A stretch of DNA of 64,000 bases from Mycolicibacterium boenickei (GCF_010731295.1 NZ_AP022579.1:5642001-5706000), one strand, 5' to 3'; positions 1 to 9,305 are shown, numbered from the stretch's first letter. Numbers and translations: made by a program. The notes: generated from the letters alone by a model not told the origin.

Positions 1-563
1 TGTCCTCGCAATTGGCGCAGGCCTATCTGGAAGCCGCCGACGGGGTCGGCGAAGTGGAACGGTTCTCGGTGTGGGACGACGACGTGCTGCGGTTCGGCCG
101 GGATGCGGCGATCGCGAAGTTCGCGCAGCTGTTCGGCGAATCGATCACCGAGGATCAGCAGGCGGTGTGGCAGGTACTCGGAGAGATCGAGCGGGTACGC
201 GGCTTCGACCGGCTGGTGGTGTCCTCCCCCATGTGGAATTGGCATGTGCCGCATGCGCTCAAGGCGTGGATCGACATCATCGTCCAACCGGTGGCCAGCT
301 TCACCCTCAATGAGCGCGGTGAGCACGTGGGCACACTCGGCGAGGGAAAACCGTTGCAGCTCATCCTGACCCGCAGCAGCGCGTACGACGGGCGCCACCC
401 GGAGCTGCAGGATTTCCAGAAGCCGTATCTGGAGTATGTGTTCGGGATGCTGGGCTACCGCGTCGACACTCTGGTGGTGGAGCCCACCACCAGATGGACA
501 CCGGCCGAGCGGGAACAGATGCGTGCCGAGGCCATCGAGCGGGCGCGCGCGGCAGGCCGCTGA
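1..563 (+). CDS. FMN-dependent NADH-azoreductase (AzoR family), 5' end outside window
   Basis: Flavodoxin-fold NAD(P)H:quinone or azo reductase that would use FMN in the cytoplasm. The frame is open from base 3 with no convincing start, so the N-terminus lies to the left of the window. A TTG at 12 is in frame but would remove the first strand and the FMN phosphate loop, so I do not take it as the start. The family signature is the segment PMWNWHVPHALKAWID near codon 78 (canonical AzoR has PMYNFxIPxxLKAWID), followed by GKPLQLILTRSSAYDG. It ends with a TGA, 13 bases before a convergent hydrolase gene. Family assignment is confident; the substrate is unknown. Confidence 0.85.
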   Translation, partial: SSQLAQAYLEAADGVGEVERFSVWDDDVLRFGRDAAIAKFAQLFGESITEDQQAVWQVLGEIERVRGFDRLVVSSPMWNWHVPHALKAWIDIIVQPVASFTLNERGEHVGTLGEGKPLQLILTRSSAYDGRHPELQDFQKPYLEYVFGMLGYRVDTLVVEPTTRWTPAEREQMRAEAIERARAAGR

Positions 564-576
564 CCGGGAGGCAGGT

Positions 577-1233
577 TCACTCAGACTGCTTGAACATCTC
601 CTTGACATAGGTCACGCCTTGGCCCCACGCACCCAGGTGCTGCCTGATGATCTCGTTGATCGGGCCATAGGTCTCGTCGCGGGCCCAGTCACGCTGGAAC
701 TCGGAGAGTAGTTGTGCCACCGACACCGGCGTGACACCTGCCTGGATCATGCGCTGGACAGCGGCGTCGTGAGCCGCCTGAGACGAACCGGCCGATGCGT
801 CGACCACCGCGTAGACGTCGACGCCCTGTTCGTTGGCCGACAACGCAGGCAGCGCCACGCACACCTCGGTCCAGAGACCAGCGATGATCAGTTTCTTGCG
901 GCCGGTGGCCGCGACCGCGTCCCGGATGCGACCGTCCTGCCAGGCGTTGATGAACGTGCGATCGATGATCCCGTGCCCTGGAAACACCTCGCGTAGCTCG
1001 GGAATCAGGTGCCCGCCAAAGGTTTCGGCGGCGATCGAGGTCAGGATGGTCGGGATCTCGAACAGCCGGGCCAGCTTCGCCAACGTTGTCACGCTGTTCA
1101 CCAGGCTCTGCGGATCCGTTGCACTACGGGCGCCGAAGAGCATCTGCGGCTGATGGTCGATCAGCAGAAGTACCACGTCTTCCTTGGCGATGACAGACGT
1201 GATCTCGCTGTCCTTGAGGTCGGCACTGGCCAT
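577..1233 (-). CDS. Isochorismatase-family hydrolase, YcaC-like
   Basis: 218-residue cysteine hydrolase of the isochorismatase superfamily. The start at 1233 (MASADLKDSE) is chosen over an upstream in-frame ATG because AGGAG lies about nine bases before it. Visible features are the N-terminal catalytic aspartate in LLLIDHQP, an INAW segment after the beta-sheet core, and the nucleophile loop AGLWTEVCVALPALSA, which closely resembles E. coli YcaC (IIAGVVTEVCVAFPALSA). The C-terminal extension with FQRDWARD also fits YcaC. The natural substrate of this group is not settled, so I give none. A 58-base gap separates it from the lipoprotein gene upstream on the same strand; the two may be co-transcribed. 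Confidence 0.85.
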   Translation of the reverse strand: MASADLKDSEITSVIAKEDVVLLLIDHQPQMLFGARSATDPQSLVNSVTTLAKLARLFEIPTILTSIAAETFGGHLIPELREVFPGHGIIDRTFINAWQDGRIRDAVAATGRKKLIIAGLWTEVCVALPALSANEQGVDVYAVVDASAGSSQAAHDAAVQRMIQAGVTPVSVAQLLSEFQRDWARDETYGPINEIIRQHLGAWGQGVTYVKEMFKQSE

Positions 1234-1291
1234 GTGGTGTGTCTCCTGTGTTGTCGGGATTGTCAGGAATGATCTTCTCGGGCAGCAGAAC

Positions 1292-2206
1292 TCAGCGCAT
1301 TTGTCCGTCGTGGATCTCGACCACGTATGCACCGGGGAACTGCACGATCGCGCTGTGCCCGTCAGGCGCGGCGTACGGGCCCCACAACACCGTGGCGCCG
1401 CTCGCCTTGGCCTTGTGCAACGTGTCGGCGACGCTCGGAACGGCGATACCCGCCGACTCCCGGCCGAACGGATACGGCAGCTGACCGTCGGTTCCGATGA
1501 CGACCGTGTTCCCGTAGTCCGACGTGGTGACGACCCGGTGGTAGGTCTTGCCCTCGAGACCTATCTGCGCGCCGTCCGCCTTGGCGCTGTCGGACGCCGT
1601 CGTGCCCTGTGTGAAGGCCAGATACGAGTCCAGAAACTGGTTCATGCTGCTTTCCGGTACGTAGATCCGCAGATCTGGCTTCGTGGTCAGCGGTGGGTAG
1701 AGATTCGACGGCAGATCGAACAGGTGCCACAACTGCACGGCATTACCGGCCGGGAACTGGATGACCGCGTCCCGTCCCAACGGATCGTCGAACGGAGCCA
1801 CCAGTACCTGGGCATCCGCGGCCGAGGCCTGTTTGACTCCCTCATCCACATCGGTCACACCCCACCCGGAGACCTCTCGACCGAAGGGATAGGGAATTCC
1901 GGTACTGAAGTCGTACACCGAGAGCGCGGCCACCGGCGACGACAACATGATGGCGGTTGCCTTGCTCGGGTACGGCGTCAGATCGATCCCATTCGCCGGC
2001 GGTTGTGCCGTGCCGCCGAAGGTCGCGATCCAGGAATTGACGAATGCGGCCGCGGTGCCCGGCTGGGCGTAGACGTGGAACGTCCGAAACGCCTCGCCGA
2101 GCGCGATCTTGGCCTTTTCCGGCGGCGCAGTGGAGCAGGCATTGGCGAACAGAACTGACAAGACGAGGAGTACGGACAATATGCGTTTGCGGCGAAGGCT
2201 TTTCAT
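1292..2206 (-). CDS. Putative lipoprotein with two glyoxalase/VOC-like repeats
   Basis: 304-residue predicted lipoprotein. The start at 2206 begins a classic lipoprotein signal: MKSLRRKRI, a hydrophobic run (LSVLLVLSVLF), then the lipobox ANAC; an in-frame ATG at 2230 is the alternative. The mature part is an internal duplication. Each half ends with a block of the type PYPFGRE, then about 25 residues, then KA/QASxAxVL, then AV/IVQFPG, as in VOC-fold (glyoxalase/bleomycin resistance) domains. The protein should be anchored outside the membrane. No metal-ligand set is obvious, so binding rather than catalysis is possible. VOC proteins are normally cytoplasmic, which makes an exported tandem form unusual. 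Function unknown. Confidence 0.65.
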   Translation of the reverse strand: MKSLRRKRILSVLLVLSVLFANACSTAPPEKAKIALGEAFRTFHVYAQPGTAAAFVNSWIATFGGTAQPPANGIDLTPYPSKATAIMLSSPVAALSVYDFSTGIPYPFGREVSGWGVTDVDEGVKQASAADAQVLVAPFDDPLGRDAVIQFPAGNAVQLWHLFDLPSNLYPPLTTKPDLRIYVPESSMNQFLDSYLAFTQGTTASDSAKADGAQIGLEGKTYHRVVTTSDYGNTVVIGTDGQLPYPFGRESAGIAVPSVADTLHKAKASGATVLWGPYAAPDGHSAIVQFPGAYVVEIHDGQMR

Positions 2207-2432
2207 ACCGGCATGGCCGTGAACGTGCATCACCACCACACGATCACGTGAATCGAGGTGCGCTCGCATCCGCAGCTGGCTAGTCGTGCCGGCCAGCCAC
2301 CTGTCGGTACAGCCGCGAAACCACATTGTGGGCCGGTCATTTTCCGATTCCTGCAATCGAACGCGATGTTCAGGCATTGAAGGTTGTAGGCGCTGATCAG
2401 TCGGTCACGCGCCTGCTGGTGAGGAGCCGAAC
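2207..2432. promoter_or_regulatory. Divergent intergenic region, lipoprotein gene / ubiX
   Basis: A 226-base gap between divergent genes, the longest gene-free stretch outside the insertion element. It must hold promoters for both sides. The only site I can support is GAGGAG at 2421-2426, well spaced for the ubiX ATG at 2433. I see no strong hairpin or convincing -35/-10 pair. Confidence 0.4.
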
Positions 2433-3095
2433 ATGTCAACAAAGCACGACACGAATTCGCCGACGCGATTGGTGGTGGCCATGACCGGCGCGACGGGTGC
2501 CGCGCTGGGCATCCGGCTGCTCGAGGTCCTCGCAGAACTGAACGTCGAGACGCACCTTGTGCTCAGCGACTGGGCCCGGGCGACGATCAACCTGGAGACC
2601 GAGCACACCGTCGACGAAGTCCGGGCCCTGGCGGCGCACACCTACAGCGCCCGCGATCTCGCCGCCGGCATCTCCAGTGGATCGTTCCTCACCGACGGCA
2701 TGGTCGTGTGCCCCTGCAGCATGAAGACCTTGAGCGCCATTCGGATCGGGTACAGCGACAACCTGATCACCCGCGCCGCCGACGTCACGCTCAAAGAAGG
2801 CCGCAAGCTGGTGCTGGTGGCTCGCGAGGCTCCGCTGAGCGAGATCCATCTGGACAACATGCACTATCTGGCACGTGCAGGTGCGGTGATCTTCCCGCCG
2901 ATGGTCGCCTACTACGACCGACCCGCATCTGTCGACGAGGTCACGAACTATGTCGTCGGTCGCCTCGTCGATCAACTCGGCATTCCCCACTCGCTGATCA
3001 ACCGCTGGAAGGACGGTCGGATGGCCGGCGAGGGGAACTCGGCAGTGACGCCAATCCATCGAACAAGCCCCGATCCGATGAGGAGAACAAAATGA
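2433..3095 (+). CDS. ubiX: UbiX-family flavin prenyltransferase
   Basis: 220-residue flavin prenyltransferase that makes prenylated FMN, the cofactor of UbiD decarboxylases, from FMN and dimethylallyl phosphate. Family features are the N-terminal flavin loop VVAMTGATGAALGIRLLE, the segment CPCSMKTLSAIRIGYSDNL (canonical P-S-M-x-T-L-[AS]-x-I), LKEGRKLVLVAREAPL, and the HLDNM stretch. A GAGGAG ribosome site precedes the ATG. The stop codon overlaps the start of ubiD (ATGA, 3092-3095), so the two are translationally coupled, as expected for a cofactor supplier and its client. The C-terminal 25 residues, rich in basic and polar residues, are family-variable. Confidence 0.93.
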   Translation: MSTKHDTNSPTRLVVAMTGATGAALGIRLLEVLAELNVETHLVLSDWARATINLETEHTVDEVRALAAHTYSARDLAAGISSGSFLTDGMVVCPCSMKTLSAIRIGYSDNLITRAADVTLKEGRKLVLVAREAPLSEIHLDNMHYLARAGAVIFPPMVAYYDRPASVDEVTNYVVGRLVDQLGIPHSLINRWKDGRMAGEGNSAVTPIHRTSPDPMRRTK

Positions 3096-4681
3096 CGACC
3101 TCGACTCGCCCGCTGGAAAACGATCGGCCGGAGGTGTCGGCCACCGGCCCCGACCTCAGAAGCTGGCTGACCACGCTGCAGTCGGCCGGCCAGTTGCGGC
3201 GAGTCACGGCCCCCGTTGACTGGAACGAAGAGATCGGCGCGATCACCCGTGTCAACCTGTCCCTCGACGGACCGGCCCTGCTCTTCGAGAACATCATCGA
3301 CCACCAGAGGACTCGGTGCACGAAGTTCCTCACGTCGGCGATCGGCAATCGGCGCCAGCTTCAGCTGATGCTGGGACTGCCTGAAGGAACCCGTGATTCG
3401 GAGATCGTCCGCCATCTCAAGAAGACGTTCCGAAACCCTGTCCCACCACGCATCGTCGAAACCGGGCCGGTCAAGGAGAACATCGTCCAGGGCGACGAGG
3501 TGGATCTGTTTCAGTTTCCGGTGCCCAAATGGCATGCGGCCGACGGCGGCCGGTACATCGATACGTTCTGCGGTGTCGTCACCGCGGACAAGGTGACTGG
3601 ACGCGACAACATAGGCCTGTACCGAGGACAGGTCGTCGCCCGCGACAAGATCGCCAAGCTCATGGTGCCCAGTCAGGGCTGGGGTGGCCATATGCAGGAG
3701 TACACGCCGGAGCCGATGCCGGTCGCGATTGTCTACGGATGGCACGACGTCTTGCCGTTCTGCGCCGGCAGTCCCTTCCCGAGAAACGTCTGCGAATGGG
3801 ACATGATGGGCGCCTTGCTCGGCCGGCCCGTGGACTTGGTGGCCTGTGACACGGTGCCACTGCATGTGCCGGCGAGCGCCGAGATCGTCGTCGAGGGATA
3901 TCTGGACCCTCACCCCGCGACGTTTGTCGAAGAAGGGCCTTTCGCGGAATACCCCGGGTTCCTCGGCAGCGCCGCGCCGGCTCCGGTCCTGCGCGTCACC
4001 CGCATCACCCATCGTGACGATCCGGTGCTGCGCGGAACCCTCGAAGGGATCCGGCCCGGATTTTTCAACGAGGACAGCATCGTCAATTTCGCGCGCTCGG
4101 CGATCACCTGGAACATGCTGGAGGATCTCGGGATCGGCGGTATCAGCGACCTGTGGATGACCGAGGTGACCAACGGCCAGAACACCGTGGTGCAGATTCA
4201 CAAGACCTACCGCGGCCATGCCCAGCAGGTGGCCGCCGCGTTGTGGGGAACCGGTGGATCGGTCTGGTTCCACAAGAACGTCATGGTTGTCGAGGAGGAC
4301 GTCGACATCCACGACCCGGTTGCGCTGGACTGGGCGCTCACCTACCGGGTCAACGCCGGGCTCGGTGACATCGCCTTCTACGGGCCGACCATGGGTTCGC
4401 CGCTGGACCCGTCCACTCCCCCGGAGAAAAACGACAGTGCCCGGTTCGGGGCCGGTGAATGGACCCGGGTGCTCACCGACGCCACCCGAAGCTGGGAGTT
4501 CGACCCCCGCCCTGAGTGGGGCGGGCGCCACTATCCGCCGATCGACACCGTCGAGCCGGAGCTAGAGGCGAAGATCGCGGCCCGCTGGCAGGAGTACGGG
4601 ATCGGCATCCCCTACCTCGACGATGTGCGACGAGAACTGCTGACCATGGCGGAACTGCGTAAACGCCTGCCCGAGGTGTGA
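3092..4681 (+). CDS. UbiD-family (de)carboxylase
   Basis: 529-residue prenylated-FMN-dependent decarboxylase. The start at 3092 overlaps the ubiX stop by four bases and has AGGAGAA upstream. The core is plainly UbiD: DLFQFPVPKWHAADGGRYI and VTADKVTGRDNIGLYR for Mn/K/prFMN binding, then the acid pair in EGPFAEYPGF that matches the catalytic E-x4-E of Fdc1/UbiD (EGPFGEFTG). Length is in the usual 450-550 range. The substrate is probably an aromatic or alpha,beta-unsaturated acid, but the sequence does not say which. The luciferase-like oxidoreductase 54 bases downstream is likely part of the same unit, suggesting an oxidative catabolic step rather than ubiquinone synthesis (mycobacteria use menaquinone). 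Confidence 0.92.
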   Translation: MTTSTRPLENDRPEVSATGPDLRSWLTTLQSAGQLRRVTAPVDWNEEIGAITRVNLSLDGPALLFENIIDHQRTRCTKFLTSAIGNRRQLQLMLGLPEGTRDSEIVRHLKKTFRNPVPPRIVETGPVKENIVQGDEVDLFQFPVPKWHAADGGRYIDTFCGVVTADKVTGRDNIGLYRGQVVARDKIAKLMVPSQGWGGHMQEYTPEPMPVAIVYGWHDVLPFCAGSPFPRNVCEWDMMGALLGRPVDLVACDTVPLHVPASAEIVVEGYLDPHPATFVEEGPFAEYPGFLGSAAPAPVLRVTRITHRDDPVLRGTLEGIRPGFFNEDSIVNFARSAITWNMLEDLGIGGISDLWMTEVTNGQNTVVQIHKTYRGHAQQVAAALWGTGGSVWFHKNVMVVEEDVDIHDPVALDWALTYRVNAGLGDIAFYGPTMGSPLDPSTPPEKNDSARFGAGEWTRVLTDATRSWEFDPRPEWGGRHYPPIDTVEPELEAKIAARWQEYGIGIPYLDDVRRELLTMAELRKRLPEV

Positions 4682-4735
4682 CGCCCGCAGCCGCCAACGA
4701 CCAACAATTCGACACGATGAGAAAGCAGATTCACA

Positions 4736-5665
4736 TTGACAATCCGGCTGGGACTTCAGGTTTCGAACTTCTCGTACGGCACCGGCGTCGCCGAGCTGTT
4801 CCCCACCGTGATCGCGCAGGCGAAGGAGGCCGAGGCGGCGGGCTTCGACTCGGTCTTTCTGATGGATCACTTCTATCAACTGCCCGGGCTCGGCACACCG
4901 GACGAGCCGATGCTCGAGGCCTATACCGCGCTGGGCGCCCTCGCGACGGCGACGGACCGCGTGCAGCTCGGCACATTGGTCACCGGCAACACCTACCGCA
5001 ACCCGACGCTGCTGGCCAAGGCCGTCACCACGCTCGACGTCGTCAGCCAGGGTCGCGCTGTCCTCGGTCTCGGTACCGGATGGTTCGAATTCGAGCACGA
5101 CTCAATGGGTTTCGAATTCGGCACCTTCACCGACCGCTTCAACAAGCTCGGGGAGGCGCTGCAAATCATCTTGCCGATGCTCGCCGGTGAACGACCCACC
5201 TTCGAGGGGAAGTACTACCGCACGCACGAGGCGATGGCCGAACCGCGCTTCCGCGATCATATTCCGCTGATCATCGGTGGTAGCGGCGAGAAGAAGACAA
5301 TTCCGTTGGCGGCCAGACACTTCGACCACCTCAACATCAGTGCGGGCTTCGACCAGCTGCCCCACAAGATGAAGGTCATCCGGAATTGCTGCGAGCAGAT
5401 CGGCCGTGACCCCGCCACGTTGGAGACCAGCACACTGGTCCTGGCCATCATCGACGAGAACGTCACCGACAGCGTCGTCCCCGACGATCTCAAGCAGCAG
5501 GTGGTATTCGGAAGCCCCGAGCAGGTGGTCGATCAGGTCAAGACCAAGGTGCTCGACTCAGGCGTAGACGGTGTGATCCTCAGCCCTGCGACGGGTCTGA
5601 CCGGCTACCAGCCGGGTGGCGTCGCGGCCGTCGGGGAACTGTTGAGGCCGCTGCTCGACATGTGA
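4736..5665 (+). CDS. LLM-class (F420/FMN) oxidoreductase
   Basis: 309-residue luciferase-like TIM-barrel oxidoreductase. The start is a TTG at 4736 (MTIRLGLQVSNFSYG), preceded by GAAAG; it sets the N-terminus of strand 1 exactly. Family features are the first strand IRLGLQ, the segment TTLDVVSQGRAVLGLGTGWFE (typical T-L-D-x-[LV]-S-x-G-R), FEGKYYRTHEA and PLIIGGSGEKKT. The wording resembles F420-dependent mycobacterial members more than bacterial luciferases, but the cofactor cannot be proved here. It sits directly after ubiX-ubiD on the same strand, so it probably acts on the substrate or product of that decarboxylase. Confidence 0.85.
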   Translation: MTIRLGLQVSNFSYGTGVAELFPTVIAQAKEAEAAGFDSVFLMDHFYQLPGLGTPDEPMLEAYTALGALATATDRVQLGTLVTGNTYRNPTLLAKAVTTLDVVSQGRAVLGLGTGWFEFEHDSMGFEFGTFTDRFNKLGEALQIILPMLAGERPTFEGKYYRTHEAMAEPRFRDHIPLIIGGSGEKKTIPLAARHFDHLNISAGFDQLPHKMKVIRNCCEQIGRDPATLETSTLVLAIIDENVTDSVVPDDLKQQVVFGSPEQVVDQVKTKVLDSGVDGVILSPATGLTGYQPGGVAAVGELLRPLLDM

Positions 5666-5740
5666 TCCGGGCCGGCGACGAGCCTCGGCAGCAAACACCG
5701 GAGCCGTGGCAGCGAATCCCCGAGCTGCGTCGAACCGGGG

Positions 5741-5760
5741 TCGCGTTATAGCGTCGTAAC
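5741..5760 (+). promoter_or_regulatory. Candidate leaderless promoter of the LuxR-type regulator
   Basis: TATAGC at 5747-5752 is a plausible -10 element, with only eight bases between it and the GTG start at 5761. Transcription would begin at or next to the start codon, giving a leaderless mRNA, which is common in mycobacteria. No good -35 is visible. Confidence 0.35.
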
Positions 5761-8526
5761 GTGTCGGCACCCCTGGAGAGCCATGCGCAGGAGATGACGG
5801 GCCGCCGGGCCGAACGGGCTGCACTCGACCAGCTCGTCGCGGCGCTTCGCGCCGGCGAGAGCCGATCGTTGGTCATCCACGGGGAGGCCGGCATCGGCAA
5901 GACCGCACTCCTGGACTACCTCGCGACGCGCGAGACCGGGGTACGCGTCCTGCGCGCGGCGGGTGTCGAGTCGGAGATGGAACTGGCCTACGCGGGGTTA
6001 CATCAGTTGTGCGCACCTTTCCTCGACCGACTGGATCGCCTTCCCGCGCCACAGCGTGATGCCATGCAGGTCGCCTTCGGCATCAGCTCGGGTCCTACCC
6101 CCGACCAGTTCGTGTTCGGTCTCGGCTTGCTGGGGCTGCTCTCGCAATTGGCAGAGGAGAGGCCGTTGTTGTGTCTGATAGACGATCAGCAGTGGTTGGA
6201 CTGCGCATCGGCGAAGTCGCTGGCATTTGTCGCCCGCAGGCTCGGCGAGGAGTCCGTCGGCATGGTATTCGCCACCCGGGAACGCAGGATCGAGGTCGCC
6301 GGCCTCCCTGACCTCCCCATCGCAGAACTGTCCGAAGCTGATGCACGCCTTCTCCTCGATTCAGTGCTCCGAGGCCCCCTGGATGCACGCGTCCGCGACC
6401 AGATCGTCACCGAAACCCACGGCAATCCCCTTGCACTGCTGGAACTTCCGCGAGGAGCATCAGCGGCAGAGTTGGCCGGGGGCTTTGTCCTGCCCCGGGC
6501 CGAATCACTCACCGGTGCGCTGGAGGAGAACTTCCGGCGCCGCTACACCGCCCTTCCGGCCGACACCCGCAGGCTGCTGCTGATCGCCGCGGCCGACCCG
6601 ACCGGTGACGCCGCGCTGGTGTGGCGGGCAGCCGAGTTGCTGGGAATCGGACCCGACAGCGCGGTGTCCGCCGCCGACTCCGGACTGGCGGAAATCGGTA
6701 CGCAGGTACGGTTCCGTCACCCGTTGGTGCGCTCTGCGACGTACTGGTCGGCATCGGGGGCGGACCGCCAGTCGGTACACCGCGCACTCGGAGAGGCGAC
6801 CGACCCCGCGTTGGATCCCGACCGGCGCAGCTGGCATTTCGCCGAGGCCGCACCGGGACCGGACGCCGAACTATCCGACGACCTGGAGCGCTCCGCGGGG
6901 CAGGCCCTCGGACGCGGCGGGCTGGCGGCCGCGGCGGCGTTCCTCGAACGGGCGGCACTGCTGACGCTCGACCCTGCCCGCCGCGGCGAACGGGCTCTGG
7001 CGGCCGCGGAGGTAAAGGTGCAGGCGGGAAGGTTCGACGCGGCAATCGCCCTGCTGGCCACCGCGGAAGCCGGTCCGCTGGACGAGCGTCAGCGCGCGCG
7101 TATCGACCTGCTGCGCGCCCATCTCGCATTCGCGACCAGTCGCGGCGGGGAGGCGTCCCTGCTGTTGCTGCGGGCCGCAAAGCGATTCGAACCCGTCGAC
7201 GCCGTCCGAGCCAGGGAGACCTACCTCGACGGCATCTCGGCCGCCGCATTCGCCGGTCGGCTCGCCAGCCCCGGCGGTACCGTGCTGGACCTGTCACGCG
7301 CGGCCACCGCTGCGCCGGCGGCCCCGCTCCCACCCCGGGCGATCGATCATCTGCTGGACGGGTTGGCGACGAACTTCGTCGAGGGATACCCAGCCGCCGT
7401 GACCAGCCTCCGCACCGCGCTGGCGAACAACCCCGGCGAGATGTCGGCGGCCGAGGAACTGCGGTGGATGTGGCTGTTCAACGAAGCGGCCCTGCACCTG
7501 TGGGACGACCAGCGCTGGAACACCTTGTCGGCGCGCTACCTTCAGCTGGCACGCGACGTCGGTGCACTCATCGAACTGCCTCTGGCACTCAGCACCCGCG
7601 CGATGATGCTGGTGTTCACCGGCGATCTGGCAGACGCGAGCGCACTCATCGAGGAGCAGTCCGCTGCCAGCGAGGCGACCGGCATCAACCTGGGTCCCTA
7701 CGCCGCCGCATATCTCGCGGCGATGCGCGGCCGACAAGCTGAGACGACCACTCTGGCAGACGGCATCCTTACCGAGGTCCCGAGCCGCGGAGAGGGCATC
7801 GGCATCGCCATCGCCGAATGGACGAAAGCGCTTATGCACAACGGCACGGGCAACTACCAGGAAGCGATGGCCGCGGCCCAGCGCGCGCTTCATCATCAGG
7901 AATATCCGGATCGCCACTACCCCGGGATCGCGAACTGGGCCGCTCACGAGCTGATCGAAGCCGCCGCCCGTAGCGAGATGACCGATACGGCAACAGAAGC
8001 CACCGAGTGGATCACCGAGATGACAACCGCCAGCGGTACCGACTGGGCCCTAGGGGTCGGTGCCCGCTCGCGCGCGTTGCTGGCGCAGGGCGACGACGCC
8101 GAGCGTCTGTACCGCGAGGCGATCACCCGGCTGGGGACGAGCCTCGTCCGAACCGACCTGGCCCGCGCACACCTGCTCTACGGTGAGTGGCTGCGACGGG
8201 AACGGCGCCGGGTCGAGGCACGCGAACAACTGCGCACGGCGCACCAGATGCTGGAGTCGATGGGCATGTCGGCATTCGCCGACCGGGCCCGAAGGGAATT
8301 GCTGGCGACGGGTGAAACCGCTCGCAAGCGCTCGGCGCCGACCGTCACCGCCGAACTCACCGCACAGGAAGCCCAGATCGCCAGGTTGGCCCGCGACGGG
8401 CTCTCCAATCCCGAGATCGGCACCCGCCTGTTCATCAGCACCAAGACCGTGCAATACCACCTACGCAAGGTGTTCACGAAGCTCGGCATCACGTCACGGG
8501 GTCAGCTCGAGTACGTCCTGCCCTGA
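5761..8526 (+). CDS. Large ATP-binding LuxR-family transcriptional regulator (LAL type)
   Basis: 921-residue STAND-type regulator with an N-terminal AAA-like ATPase, a helical TPR-like middle and a C-terminal LuxR DNA-binding domain. Walker A is GEAGIGKT at residues 41-48 and Walker B is CLIDD near 140. The last 65 residues are a GerE/LuxR helix-turn-helix (LTAQEAQIARLARDGLSNPE, then TKTVQYHLRKVFTKLGI). Length is normal for LAL regulators (850-1,000). The GTG start follows a candidate -10 directly. Such proteins activate neighbouring operons on binding a small ligand plus ATP. Candidate targets are the decarboxylase unit on its left or the HD/catalase genes on its right; the sequence does not decide. 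Confidence 0.9.
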   Translation: MSAPLESHAQEMTGRRAERAALDQLVAALRAGESRSLVIHGEAGIGKTALLDYLATRETGVRVLRAAGVESEMELAYAGLHQLCAPFLDRLDRLPAPQRDAMQVAFGISSGPTPDQFVFGLGLLGLLSQLAEERPLLCLIDDQQWLDCASAKSLAFVARRLGEESVGMVFATRERRIEVAGLPDLPIAELSEADARLLLDSVLRGPLDARVRDQIVTETHGNPLALLELPRGASAAELAGGFVLPRAESLTGALEENFRRRYTALPADTRRLLLIAAADPTGDAALVWRAAELLGIGPDSAVSAADSGLAEIGTQVRFRHPLVRSATYWSASGADRQSVHRALGEATDPALDPDRRSWHFAEAAPGPDAELSDDLERSAGQALGRGGLAAAAAFLERAALLTLDPARRGERALAAAEVKVQAGRFDAAIALLATAEAGPLDERQRARIDLLRAHLAFATSRGGEASLLLLRAAKRFEPVDAVRARETYLDGISAAAFAGRLASPGGTVLDLSRAATAAPAAPLPPRAIDHLLDGLATNFVEGYPAAVTSLRTALANNPGEMSAAEELRWMWLFNEAALHLWDDQRWNTLSARYLQLARDVGALIELPLALSTRAMMLVFTGDLADASALIEEQSAASEATGINLGPYAAAYLAAMRGRQAETTTLADGILTEVPSRGEGIGIAIAEWTKALMHNGTGNYQEAMAAAQRALHHQEYPDRHYPGIANWAAHELIEAAARSEMTDTATEATEWITEMTTASGTDWALGVGARSRALLAQGDDAERLYREAITRLGTSLVRTDLARAHLLYGEWLRRERRRVEAREQLRTAHQMLESMGMSAFADRARRELLATGETARKRSAPTVTAELTAQEAQIARLARDGLSNPEIGTRLFISTKTVQYHLRKVFTKLGITSRGQLEYVLP

Positions 8527-8651
8527 ACGCCTGAACGCGAGCCTGGCCACGTCGGCTAGGCAGTGACCGATGCGAAGCAGGGCACCCCCGGCGGAATCTG
8601 GACGCAGTCGTCGGCCGCACCGGCCGACCCACCGCGAATAGGACCTCCACC

Positions 8652-9305
8652 GTGGCTGCACCATCTGTCGACATCGTCTACGACATCACCCTCCCCGATA
8701 CGCCTCTGGTCCGCGACGTCACCGGCTTCGCTCGCGAAGCCCTCGACGATCTGCTGTTCGATCACTCGCGACGTGTCTTCTTCTTCGGCGTGCTGCAGGG
8801 CAGGAAGCGTGGCTTACAGCCGGACCTCGAACTCCTCTACACCGGCGCGATGTTTCACGACCTCGGTCTGACCGAGGGCTACCGCGACAGCTCCACTGTG
8901 CGCTTCGAGGTGGACGGCGCCAATGCGGCACGAGAGTTCTTGCTACAGCGCGGCATCGACGAGGCCAGCGCCCGTAATGTGTGGTTGGGCATCGCCCTGC
9001 ACACCACACCCGGAGTGCCTGAGTTCTTGGCGCCGGAGGTCGCGCTCGTCACCGCAGGCGTCGAGACCGACGTGTTGGGCCTCGGCCGGGAAGACCTGTC
9101 TGCCGAGGCCCTTGCGGCGGTCGTCGCCGCACACCCTCGACCCGACTTCAAAAACCGTATCCTGCGGGCCTTCTACAAAGGCGTGCAGAAGCGTCCCGGC
9201 ACCACCTTCGGCACCGTCAACGACGACGTCATCGCGCACTTCGACGGCTCGTTCGTCCGCGAGAACTTCGTCGACATCATCCTCGAGAACGGCTGGCCCG
9301 AGTAA
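8652..9305 (+). CDS. HD-domain protein, cyanamide-hydratase-like
   Basis: 217-residue HD-superfamily metal-dependent protein. Metal-binding positions are a histidine at residue 38 (FDHSRR), the HD pair at 69-70 (MFHDLGLTEGY), and later histidines in IALHTTPG. The arrangement resembles the HD proteins annotated as cyanamide hydratase or isonitrile hydratase-like, but the activity cannot be told from sequence. The GTG at 8652 gives an N-terminus typical of this group (TLPDTPLVRDV). It lies between the LuxR-type regulator and catalase; the 42-base gap to catalase suggests co-transcription. Confidence 0.75.
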   Translation: MAAPSVDIVYDITLPDTPLVRDVTGFAREALDDLLFDHSRRVFFFGVLQGRKRGLQPDLELLYTGAMFHDLGLTEGYRDSSTVRFEVDGANAAREFLLQRGIDEASARNVWLGIALHTTPGVPEFLAPEVALVTAGVETDVLGLGREDLSAEALAAVVAAHPRPDFKNRILRAFYKGVQKRPGTTFGTVNDDVIAHFDGSFVRENFVDIILENGWPE

